From the NCBI GenBank assembly GCA_948470475.1, contig OX419339.1, forward strand, positions 7,920,185 through 7,984,184: DNA of 64,000 nt, written 5' to 3'. Below are positions 25,014 to 38,000 of the stretch, piece after piece. Position numbers and translations under genes: made by a program. This DNA is from Galaxea fascicularis (lineage: Eukaryota > Cnidaria > Anthozoa > Scleractinia > Euphylliidae). The notes beneath the pieces are model-generated. The model was given only the letters and a program-made list of their open reading frames with translations. It did not search any database and was not told the origin of the DNA. Every line of letters begins with the position of its first letter. The stretch's first letter is position 1.

Positions 25014-25735
25014 GAAGCGACGGACGCGGACTGAAGGAAGTCAATCTGATTGCAAGGTTCTCGTGCTCTGGCAAAAAAGGTGAAATTAAACGACTCATAC
25101 CGCGAATTTTCAACGTTGACGTTGATTTCGCAGAATTGTTAGTCCCTGTTGTGTATTACCTTGGTGTGGCTGAAAAAGGAATAAATGATTGCGATGGCCT
25201 GTCTTTGGATCTTTGCTCTGTAAACCGCAACGGATCAAACACCTATAAGAATCACAAGTCGTTAAAAAGGAGATATCTGTGAATTATGTAGATTTTGACC
25301 TCTCGGATGTCGGCCCGGCCCTAAATGCTTTTTCCTCGAGACAAACTGACGTCTGGAGTAGATACTCCAGTAAGCGAATGACCACGGACCTCTCAACCCA
25401 AGTTTGAAACATTCCTCACCCTCCCCTCCCCCCCAGGATAAGCTCATTTTTTGCCTCCCCCCCCCCCAGGCAAAGTTAAAAAAAATACATTATATCAATA
25501 TTCGTATGATATTCTGGTTGCCGCACAATTGGTCAAATAACATCTGATCAGCAGAATCAATATCATTTATATTTTGGAAAGATTCGGCGGCCCAAGAGAC
25601 GAAAATAGTTCTAAACAACAAGTTAAATCTGCCGGTATATAATCAACTGCTACAGCCTCGGTACAGGTCTTTTATGTTTTCCGCTATCACTTATCCTCAA
25701 ATTTTAGAAACGGTTTTTAGTTTAGCAGTTGTGAA

Positions 25736-25765
25736 CGTTTTGTTTTGTTTTGTTTTGTTTTGCCC
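25736..25765 (+). repeat. (TTTTG)n microsatellite
   Basis: Five consecutive GTTTT units. Confidence 0.85.
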
Positions 25766-26668
25766 TTTGATGCATGGTCAACAATCCGCGCGCAACTGGT
25801 TCAGAACCAATGAGAAGCAATTCTCAGCAGATGATGGCTAGCCCGCATCTTTCCGAATTCGGATTAGCTTACTGCGCTTTTTGTTGTTGCTTTAGCTTAT
25901 CGTAGTAATTACATTGGTTGCCGGCTTTCCTCACTACTAAATTTGGTTTCGCGAATCAAGGTAATTAATTGGAATATTAAATCTACATTGTCAAAGAGAA
26001 CGTTTCCAAACCAGTTTTCGATTTCTAATTGTAACCGATTCACAATCGATTCAACGCTCTTGACTTTTTACATTTCTTTTATAACACTTATATTTAACAA
26101 TAAATCACTGTCTTACCTCAGGATTTTGCCAAACATGCGGGTTTCGATGAAGTGCAAAAATATTGACGTAGAGAAAGGTACCTACGATAGGAGAGTTCAT
26201 TGGACGTAACTTAGTTCTCCGGCTGTTTCTTGTTAGCATTAAATTTGATTTAAGCTATCCCTGATCCTAAATCACGATTGAGAATTTTCTGCTATTTCCA
26301 CTTTCCGGGTTGTTTTCAGCGTTTCACTTTACGGATAGCAACTCGCAGGATAAGTCTGACAAATAGGCCCTCCCAATTGCAGCGACTGCGCCTTCTATAT
26401 TGTTCCTGGGGATACGTGTACCTCGCGGATTTCCCGACAAAACGAAAACAGCCATTACGTTGTCCGTAAGAGTTCAGTGAAGGATTTTTAGTGTTATTGT
26501 CGATTACTTATCTCTGAAAAGTGGGGGACTAACCCAAAAATCTGTTTGAACTCCAATGGAAAGATCTGGATTCCCGAAATACTTATAAACTGCATGAAGG
26601 CATGAGGCACTTTGAGGTAGTTAAAGAATCCATAGGATTGTTCGAAAAATTCGAGGCTTCTCTCTTAC

Positions 26669-29600
26669 CTTTAGGTAATTTCCTTCCTTGTAAATCATAA
26701 CTTTTGTCCGAAGAACGGCAGATAATAGGAACAGGAGAGTACAGTCGCATAGCCTCGTTGATGCACAGCTTTAAGTAAGGGAGATTGCAAAGATCATTCC
26801 TAAGTAAAAAAAAAAAAGAAAGAAAGAAAAAAGAAAGGAAACTGAAGTTTTCACTTGCAGACAACACTTTCTGACGATAGACCGGTTTTTCAGTTAGCAG
26901 GGCTACAAAAATCTAGTGATTTCATGGGGTGTTTTCCTTTATTACCAACTCAATGATCAAACTAGGAATAACCTTAGATTACAGCGTTGTCAAAAAGATT
27001 TTAAGTAGAAGGATAATCTAGGAAAGTAGATGGCATTGAGAGGGTAACAACACCACTACGTTTGCTCTTTTTACCGGTAAACCGTAGCTGGCGAAGCTAG
27101 GAAAGTAGCCAGCGATATCGCCGGTCGCCTATGGCAAGCCAAATATAGCAAAATTCACCTTGTTGATTTAATTTAATCCTTATATTTAATTAAAATTTTC
27201 ATATCCATTCAACATTACTCTATAAACAAATATGGAGAAATCAGAGGATTCAGAGGTGAAACATTGCTTGTAGTTGAGCTATGGTTAAGAATTTCCTCTA
27301 TCCTGTTTAAAATATGCTCAAAGTAATGTTCAGTACCCCGCGAATTTCATCTCTCGTCCCAGTCCCCAAAATTAAATAAATGAGTGCGAACATTGAATGA
27401 ATTGCACGATTGAATTGAATGTATATGATCCGATTAAATTGGAAGAATTTTGGTCAATTAATTGACTAAATAGGGACGAATAAAATTGAATAAGTTAAAG
27501 AAATTGAATTGAATGAATGCTTTCGTAAATTGAATTGAATGAACTTTGGAGGATTGAATTAAATGGATATGAAAATTTTAAATAAATATCAGGATTAAAT
27601 TAAATGAATTTGGTGATATTGAATTTTGAATTTGGCTTGCCATAGTCGCCGGCGCTTTTTGTCAACCATGGATTAGTGGATAAAACTTCAAGTCAGTATT
27701 AATTCTGCATTGGAAGACAAGGAACATCAAAGCTGCATTCAGCGATAAAAATGCTGACGTCAATACACGCAGGCTGATATAGTTTTTAGTCTTAGGCCCC
27801 GTTCAGACTAAGTGCCCGTTCCGCGGCACCGTTCCCGGGCACTAGAAAGGATGCCGGCTAGACACCTCAGTGCCCTGGACCGAGGATGTTCACACTCGTG
27901 CAGAAGGCTTAGTGCCCAGTTTATCTTTTTGAATAGTCCGCAATATTGCCGCCATTTTTGTGACTGCATCGTAGGGAAACACGGAAAAAACGCGGGAACA
28001 CATGAAAACGTGTTCAGACAAGTTCCCGTGCCCGGGAACGGTGCCCAAGTACTATATTTGGAGGTAGTGCCCGTGCCCGGGAACGGTGCTCAGATTTGTG
28101 CGCGGGCACCAACGAAAAACTATGTTCAGACTAGTGCCCGTTCCCGAAAACCGGGCACAGGCACCTTGTCTGAACGCATTAGTTATTTCATTAGAAAAGG
28201 AAAAAAGCAGAAAATGCTAAAACGACTTAATTCAGGCATGCGTATTCTTACCACTCCAGACCATTTCCTTGGTCAAAGATACCATCAATTTCTTCCTGGC
28301 ACTGTTTCTGGTGTTCAGGATGTAGCGCTAAACAGTATAAAATCCAACAAATTGCTGGAAACACAAACAATTTTAAGCCATTAAATAGGTTTAGTGCCTC
28401 AATCTAAGTCCTATCAGAGTCCTACAGCTGTCGTATGAAGGACTTGTGGGCCAGACTGTAGACGTATAAAACCACAAAAAAGTATGACTGTTGTCAAATC
28501 TCTTCAACATTGGATCAGAAATGAGTAATTATGCGGAGCGCCACGCAGGCAGGTACAGTAGAAGGCCTAAAAGAATCCTTAACATTCCAATGTAAGATTA
28601 AACCACACTTCCTCGTCTTGCCAAGACGAAAGAAGAGCTCTGGTGATTGCGCTAAAACCTAGTATGATATACAAATTTCGTCATGTGAATTGCTTCCGGC
28701 AAAAGTGGGAAGCAACCAGATCAACAGGAAACGTAACCTTGGTGACTTGATTATACGACAGGGAATATTGCTGGTGGAAATGCTTTTTAATACGAACATC
28801 CTCACAAAAAATGAGTGTGGGGAAGAAGGAAAGAGAAAAACGTCCAGATCAAGACGTTTCTTTACTTACCACTTGTGACAGTGTCTAGTCCAGCAAACAT
28901 GAACGTTCTCACTTCTGCTCGAATTTCTTCGTCGGTTAAACTTTGTCCGTTTTCACGCTGAAACACAGAACCCATAATAAACCTTGTGAAACAGTAAAAT
29001 CGATTATAATCGCAAACTTATTTAAACTAATATTTGTATTCCGATTTTTTCAAAAAGAAATTGCCCTCGTAATCAATATTGAAGGCAATGATATTTCTTT
29101 GCCTGTTTCAGTGCTAACAATTGATCTGCACATATGCACAGTAGCTGCGAAACTGTGCGCGCAAGCGTCAATAGGCCATTTTCGTATTCTCGGTATTGAA
29201 CTGGATCTAGCAGGAAGTGGAGGCTCTTGCGGGGGAATACATTTACATATGAAAAGATTCACAACGAAAAGCCGTTCCCTCTCTAATGTAAGGCCCGGTT
29301 CAGACGCCGTACTTTTCATGAGCCGAACTAAATTCGATTTTGGACCAACCCAAATTGGCAAAAGTACGTCTGTTGATTCAGAAGTCGAACTTAAATAGCC
29401 GTTCCACAGCCGTTCCTAATACAGTTGCAGGAAAACTTATCAATATTGTCAGTGGTTTTGAAAATATATACCAAATAATACCTTATGCATTAAGTTCGGC
29501 AAATGACTGAAAAGTTCGGCGTCTGAATTAAGGCCGTTCCAAAGTCGAAATTCCCGGCCAAGCCAGGCGAAAAGAACGCCTGAGCCGTCCCAAATTAAAA

Positions 29601-31062
29601 TAGCCGTTCCTAATTGATTCAGACGCCGAACTTTTCATATACTTAATTCTATGAATTAGATTCGGCTCATAAAAAGTACTGCGTCTGAATCGAGCCTAAC
29701 AGAATTGAATAAAAACAGGGCCCACTGAACAATTTTTTAAGTGCGGGTGCCTCTCCCGCCTCTTCAACTGAATGGTTAAAAAGGCATCTAACTCAGTTTA
29801 ATTCATAAGACTAATACCCTCAGGCTTGAATGTGTTCTGACAGCTTTAACCAACCACTATTATGCCGTGAATGTACTTTTCATTTTTGGAAATGTATTTT
29901 ACCTTTTTTTTTTTTCACAACAAGTTGGGGGGCTCTGACTCCCCTCCCCTTTCACTTTTTTTTTTCCCACAACAAGTTGGGGGACTCTGACTCCTCTCTC
30001 CTCTCACGACCCCTTCCCCTGGGTGCTGAGCGGTCCTGGGAAAAGCTATACGATACTAGTAGAATGCCATTAAGCATACGTAAAGAGCATCCATTAGGAT
30101 GTCTAAATGGTTCAATACTGAACTTGCCTCAAAGAATTGCACTTATGGTAATGGTAACTGCGTTTCCTTTGGGCTTGCATTGCTTCGCTTTGTGATTGGC
30201 CAGCAAAACTCGCGCCACTTTTTCAACTTAATCATATTGTGACCTGCACGCGCGTATTTTCCGGCGCTTGGCTTAGGTTACACGTTATTGCTTTTAATTC
30301 TGATTGGCTCATTCCACTGATACAGTCTGTTGTGATAGGCTGGAGTGATTATCGATTTACATTGTATAAGGTTTTATACCCGGGCCTCAAGTAGAACATC
30401 CAGGAAGTCGAAATGCTTTCGCCTTCTGAGAGCTTCATCTTCTGGCTATAAAGAAAAACAATTAACATGATGAGAATAGATGAACGAGTGCACGGACCAA
30501 GATATAATTGAGTGGATGAGTGAAATGAGTTCTAAGAATACCTGTTCTAGGAGATTCTTTTTTCTATTCTTTATAATTTCGTCGGCCTTACGGGCAACAA
30601 TTTTTGCGTTGTGCTTGAATTTCCTTCCCGCAGAACTAAAGTTGTAGATGAGATCAAAATGATGCAGTGGAGTCCTGCGAAACAAAACAACAGAAAGTAA
30701 AAATGGCCAACACAATTTGCAATTGAGGTACGCTTTTTAGACATACGCTGTGAACTACGTAATGGCGTGGCTCTCGCGATCCTCAATACTGATGGCTCGA
30801 TGATGATGGAATGAGATGGCTGGAAACAAAAAAGTTAACTTACAAAAACCTATCCATAATGGCTCGGGTATTTTCATGAATTGCAGTCATAAACGTGTCA
30901 GCTGTGATGGAAAAGAGAAAATGGTATGGTAAGCACCTGCTTACTGACTAGCTATAAGGTCAATAATACGGTCGAATTTTTTAAGAAAGCAGACCTGTAA
31001 AAAGATTAGGGAAGCAATAAAACTAAATAAATAATCAATCAGTCAATCAATTAATCAATTTT

Positions 31063-31105
<43 letters not shown>

Positions 31106-31998
31106 TAATCAAACATTTTAAGACCATCCTCGGCTTTGATGTTATCTTCACTGCGATAACATTGTTTTCAGTTTGTTTTACCAGATAAATTCAATATCAG
31201 ACTATCGCGTGAAACCGGTAATGACTAGAAAGACAATATGGTTTACGTTTTGGCTCATCAATCCCGATGAATATTTGCAGGATCTAGGTTGCAATAAAAT
31301 GACTACGTCCACTAATACGTCCGCGGAACGTCAGCATCCCTGTACGGTGGCCAATTCATATCGTCAACTCCGTTGATAAAACCAAATTTTCGCGTGCGTC
31401 CACTATTAAGCACCGTCGGTGATAAAGCTCCTTCTGTCGTCATTTAAGAGTATTTTCTTGTATTTCCTTATTCGATTTGGCGGCCTTTCTCTTCTGAGCG
31501 TCTCCGTGTAAACGAGACTTGCACGCCGTTCCGCTCCTTGAATTTTTAAGAAACAGATTAAATATAAGTCACAGATTAAATATAAACTTATCTTTTGGTC
31601 TGACAGTCAGTCCAGTAACTGAAGGAGCATTTCAAGATGGAGTCCAGCGTCAACAAACCGATGTCTTGAAAAAGTTCGACTTCTTCTCGTGATGATGACG
31701 ACCACTTATCCTGAAACATACCAGGACATTACTATCAACAAGCATACCATCATGCCCTCTCAAAAGCAGTTACACGCAAGTGGAAGGCAAGGCTAGCTAG
31801 GAGCCAGTTTGCCTGTCCATAAAAGATTTGCATTTCAGGGTTCCCGACTAGATCAATTTTTAAGAGTGAATATCTGAGACCTAAGGCACCGTGACCTGGC
31901 TGTGACTTTATAGTAATATCTGAAATAATTATCGAACGAGATATTATTATACAATTATAATTGGCCGAAACCGTGCAGTGAATTTTTAAATCAGCATC

Positions 31999-32029
<31 letters not shown>

Positions 32030-35000
32030 GTGCACAAAAACAAAGGAATGGCGGTTATGTTGGTGCACTAGGCTAACCCTCTGGGAATTGAACTCTATTT
32101 TTATGCAAATACTTTCTTTTGTTTGATTGAACTAATGTGGCCGCTGGTTACGTGACTGAAAACGATCTCTAATCATGTCAAGGACGCTCAAGGTCACTGT
32201 AATCATCTCATCTATGAGCGCGGTGCATGATTTCTAAAGTTCGCGCGCTTTGTGTGGCTTGCCGTCGGTGAAGAAGCAAAATGGCATCCAGGTTTGCAAG
32301 AGAATGTTTACCGTCGTAACATTTTGTTTTTTCGTCCAATGTACAATAAAACAGTTACTAGATTTTTTGTGATATCCAGAATAATCAAGGGCTCGATAAG
32401 GGTTATCAATCTCAGCCGATAACTCTTTTCTTGACCTTGATTATTCTGGATATCACAAAAACCTTATCCCGTAATTGTTTAACAGGTTATACCTGAGACC
32501 CGAAAGAGACCTAACTTTCACTTTATAGTCAAATACTTAATTGGCCACTCCCACGGAAGGACTTTTCAATGAAACAAATAATACATACAAAAACAACATG
32601 GTTAAGAATTCCAACTGGCGGGAGACAGACCAGTTGGCTATTTACAAGGATGACCGAGGAGTTGAACCAGGTACTTACCCAGAACAACACCAGCTAGTGG
32701 CCAGAGCGGGATTTGAACCCGGGTTACCGCATTTAAATCCAGCGTCCTAAACAGCTCGGCCATCCTGCCTCCACAATACGTGAGACCTAAGAGGCCTAAC
32801 TGTGAGTTTTGTAGTAATAAATTAACAATATTCTCCATTTGGAGTGAAGACATCACCGGATATTCCCTAGTTTTAGCTGGGGCATATTCAGTCGCGTGGG
32901 GCGTTTTGATCAATCGTGTGCGAGCGAAAATACTTGATGGGTTTTAATACCTAATATCTAATACCTGAGACCTGAGAGACCAAACCGTACGACTTCATAG
33001 TGATAGTACCTAATATCTCTAATACCTGAGACCTAAGCCCTGAGAAAGCTCTGCATCTTTGGACAATGTGTGCATTTTCTAGAAGTCGTAAAACATTTGA
33101 AGCGTTCCCTTTTACTGTCACGGAGATGGTTTCATGAGACAATGTTATACAAGCTTCTCACCAAAAGAACTTCTGCTGACTCTTGGAAAATTTTGATGTG
33201 CGATTTGACCGTTTCCAGATGAAATGCAGGGGTTAAGAGCTTTCTTGTGCTTTTCCATCTCATTCCATCTTGTAGACCAAGACCGAAACCTGGAGGAAAA
33301 TAACAGGAAAGCAATGAAAAACACAAGAGGCAGTAACTGACTGATAAACTTGGCTTTCTCTGATGCCGTATCTGTTGTAGTTTATGTCAGAATTACGCTA
33401 GACTTATAAGCTGGTATGGTCACAAGTGAAATCCTCTATTTGAAACACAAAAGTCCCTCATTGAATCAATAGAGCATTTTTATATTGGGAACCTCTTGAA
33501 AAAGCAACAGCATGCTACAACCAGTTTTGTTGCATTTGACTTTTTTCTACAGTACCTTTGCCATTGCCTAGCTGATTTCTTTCATTGGAGAACTGCACTA
33601 CTTTTACTGGTAGAAAGTTACAAGGCAATGGAGAGCCCACCTTCAAGGCAGGGTCTGAACCCCGTCATACCTAAGAATCTGGTGTACAATGTCACTAATC
33701 ACCCCTGCATGTCCGCTATTGTATGCATATCGCTAACAGGGCATGAGGTTAAACCACTTTAGTCCGAAAGATTTAAGGCTGACTGGACGATGCAAATAGT
33801 CAGCAAAAAGGTCTCTTTCAACCCTCGACTGAACCTGCTGTTGCCAATTCACGTCATTTAATACTGAAAGCGCCGCACTTCCAGCACAAAAGTAGCGTCC
33901 TACAACATAATCAATATTCCGGCTACCTTTAAAACAACCTCCTTAATTTTCATATCTGCAAGGAAGGCTGGTTGCAATTAGGAAGGGCGTGAAATGTTTG
34001 CGTAAGGTCGCAATTAATATAAATAGTCTTTACCTAGAAAAGGTGACAGAAGGCGACACACAGACTTTTCTTTAAAGGCAGTTGGTAGCACCGCCTTAAC
34101 ACTATCTGGGTGGCAGAGGACAACCGCTGACCTTGTGGGCCCAAACCAGATACGGTATGCCGTCTTGTAGTGTTCTGTACACTTTAAGTGAAATTGTAGG
34201 CCTCGCCCATCAAAGGTAGCCTACAACAAGTAAATAAATGAAAGCAAAAAAAAAATCATTAAGTAAAGACAATTTTAACTAAAGGAAAGGATTGCACGAA
34301 CCACCGTCAATGGCACTAGGTAAGGGCATTCAGTAGTCCGGATGTCTCTAGATCTGCACTGGGAAGATCCGGCGATTCTGAAGTTAAAAGCATTTGTTGT
34401 CCTCAATAAATTTAGCACGAAATCCTGGGTGAAATTGTAGGCTTTGTAGGTGAAATTGTACTCTAGTGGAGGAGAGGGTTGGTGAGTGCTGGGGATGAGG
34501 GGTGGGTTCGAAACACCGACCGAGCAACAGTCGCAAAAAGAAGAAGACGCCCTTTGGATAATTTCGTCCGGGATAAGGAGAACAGATAGATTTGAAAAGA
34601 AATGTTAAGACTTGTGCAAAACATGTGCAAAATGTAGTAAAAAAATGTATTGTCACGCTTGTGGGTGTACAAATAATTCGCTTGTTCACGTGGGTGGCAC
34701 CTTATTGACCGAAAGTACATATGTAAAGAATTTGATTGGATAATTTTTACGCTTCACACAGACTGTTACGTTAACCTATTGGCTCACGCGCAATGAATAT
34801 TTTTCGATAAAATTGTCCGACGTGCAACCCATTTTGTTAACAACCCGCATTCCACAGAAAAGGTTTGTCTAGAGAGGTAAATTCCTTCAGTGCATCTTTG
34901 TAGCGCGAGATAAACAGAGAGAAAAGTCCGCCACGGGTAAAAAGTCAGGCGGAGAAAATGTGACAGTCTATGGTCCTTTGTGACCAGGACAGGTGTTAGG

Positions 35001-38000
35001 AAATAAAACGAAAGAGTCACGCTCCTCTTTCAGAGTCTGAGTAACGTTTCGTAACAAAGAGGAGGAGGGAAGAGGCGTCTAAATCTCATTTCCCAGCCCA
35101 AATTTTCTCTAAATCCCATATGTCAAATATTAAAACGCAATCCTGTGTTCCACTGCTCTTTTTGAACTAGTTTTGCCGAGTCAATAGGACTTAACCTCAT
35201 CAACAACACTGAGTCGGAATTGTTTCGGCATCAGCCACCAGTTTTAAACCTGTGCGCAGGGTTCTCAGTAGAAGCCGGCAACCGGCGAATTCCGCCGCCT
35301 GTCAAGACGAAAGTTGCCGCCTGTGCTAGCTATGAAATTTGCCTTTGTGTGTCTCCAGGCTGAAGTTTAGCCGCCTATAAGCATTTCTGGGCCGTCTGAC
35401 AAAAAAACTACTGAGAACCCTGTGTGCGATAGTCTAAGCATGCTTGGTTACAGCTGTAAACTACCTCTGTGCAAGTAAACCAAAGAGTCGTCAAAGAAAA
35501 CGTTGACCTGGATCGGAAATTGACTGTGCGTAGTTCCTTTTTTTTTTGTTTTAGATTTGTTTCTCTGACAAAACTCCTGGAGCTATACTTTTCTTTTAAC
35601 TATAAAACTCAGAAAATGTCCAACTGTTACTGTCTTTATGATAGCAAACGCGTTTCCCATTCCATTTTTTGTGACTTTTACTCCCAGTCACTGTGACCCA
35701 AATCCATTTTCCCCGCAGTCCAAAAGCAGCCGAACCACGGTTGCAACTTTAGCCTTTCAGGACTCTCAAGGATTCAACACCATATAAATTGGAGTGGTTA
35801 ATATGTTCAGTAGCTCAAAGCGTTCATACCTGTGATGATCACTCGCATTTTCATCCTTCATCCATAGTTCAAATTAATTATATAATTTTCATATTTCAGA
35901 CCCACTCATTTACTCTCGTGACTAAGTGAAGCAACTCAAGTGAGTAAAGCGTCTCGAGTAACACAAAGAATTTAACGATATCTCAAGGAAAATACTGCGA
36001 TGAGAGGACTCTAAGAGATGTGTCAGGCTAACTATATGGCATGTTAACATTTTGTCATTTTCCAAGTTAAAAAAAACTGAAAAGAAAATTTCTGCATGAA
36101 TTGAGGATTAAAATCCAGTTTTGACACTTGTCATACTCCAGTGGATGAAAGAACTTATAAAAACAGTCTGGCATACGACAAAATAAATCATGTGCTTAAA
36201 CATTTTATCTTTAAAAAATTCTAAGGCTAACTCCTGAACAGGACTTTGTCACTTTCTGGCAAATAAAAATTCAAAACGGGCTGACAGATCTATCGACCAA
36301 TTTGATAAATAACGAATATCTCGATACTGTTCTTCTATCTAATGCTATTTTGAGGGTTTTTGCTCGCGAGGGAGGTGCGGGGAAGTGTTGTTTGCTTTGG
36401 GCTCATTGTAGCAAATATTTGTTTATTTATGTTTGATATTTGCGAATATGGTGGAATCGTTACATGTTTTAAATATTTGCAAAGGGATCTTTGTACGGTA
36501 CAGTTCAAAGAGGGGACGATCCCAAACCGGCGTTAATTAGCATTATCTGTTCTTTTTTAGAACAAAGGGAAAATCCGTCAGACCACTCGTTCTTATCATC
36601 AAGTTGCATTCAGTGAAATTGTTTGTATACGTTAACGCCTTTTGAATGATCATTGTGGGCCTGTTTTCTATCAATCGCTTGTTATGACAAATATTTGTAT
36701 TTTCATCTAAATAGCCCACACATTGTCTCTAATGAAGTAAACAGAGATGCTGCTAGTGCTTAGACACACATACTGAATGGGCGAGCTTTCATTTATAACT
36801 AGCTATCTTCACCGAAGGTTGGCACAAAAGACACTGGTGAATGAGTGTAAAGTTGCCCGTCGTGTTTGCCCTGCTCAAAATATATACTGTAGGTTAATCT
36901 CATTGGAAGTGAAGCCCTTATCCATTTTTCTTGTGTTTTCTTTGGACCTTTCGCGGTCTGGAGACATTTTTGATAGCGCTGGCTGCAGTTAGTTTTGAGT
37001 GCACTTGACACTACTTAGGATTTAATTATGCACTTTTTCAAAGAACTTTAAAGACATTTATTCGCATTCTTCGAATTCTGCTGTGACATAATGACATGCA
37101 CCCTTTCGTCAAAACATCTATAAATAGTACCAACTGGTATGTCTTCTCACTGTAACAATTTCGGTTGACGGACTAGTTAGTCTATTTAATTTATATTTTG
37201 AAAATGGTTTTTATGTTCACGAATTGCTATCTCTGCCCGTGGGTTTGCCCCTGAAGATCTCTTCTCACATGTTAATAAATATTAATCAACCCTTGAGGCC
37301 CTCACCAAACGAAGCACATAATTATATATATGGATGGATTATTATTAAACGGCAATTATCTGGCAAACAGTCAATATCAAGGCTAGAGGAAGCATTAATG
37401 AGGCTGTGTTTGGTTGGTTCATTGTTTGCTTTCGTGGCTTCAGTTCAAAAGGGTCGTCAACAAATGGCGAACATGTTTGGTTAGGCTGGGGTCGCACTAG
37501 AGACAAGTCTTTAAAATGTCTGAAGATAGCGCGGACAATTTTGTCTCAGAACTTGTCCGAGACAATTGAAATGTTGTCATTTGAGGTCGCACTATAGACA
37601 CAATCATCAGAGACGTGAACTTAAGTAAACATACGACCTGTCAGTACAAGAGCACTCACGAATGCATATCATTTCCCGCTCATTTCGCGCTCAACGATCC
37701 GACGCAATGAATCCGCGCCATCTCGCTCTATTCCTTGGTTTTTATTTCTATGTTCTTAACGTAAATGCAGCTAATGATGCTCAAAGGATCATTCTCCTCG
37801 CTTCCCTCGTTCAAATACGGGCGCTTTGATTCCGCCTCCAGAATAACTGCCCTGGCCTATATCGGTCTTGCGCCTCGTTTAGGTTAGTTTGGTCCGGATC
37901 GATGTTAAAATAAAACGGATAACTGGGATTCATGATTATGTGACTGTGAAGAAACACTGCACTACAAAGTTCGCGAGGAAAAGTGAAAAGTGAACCAAAG

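Noticed and set aside
27812..28384. 190-codon plus-strand frame with repeated VPVPGNGAQ-like stretches
   Set aside because: It is translation of the GTGCCCG repeats of a Harbinger-like element and runs on over an antisense P450 exon.
31032..31113. CRISPR-like direct repeats
   Set aside because: This is a plain 4-bp microsatellite without spacers in a eukaryotic intron.
32709..32772. tRNA gene
   Set aside because: A and B boxes are present but the acceptor stem does not pair and the sequence continues as a SINE body.
32951..33142. Minus-strand frame considered as a P450 exon
   Set aside because: The exon before (33162, phase 0) joins directly in frame to the exon at 31710, and this frame has no P450 resemblance; it is intronic.
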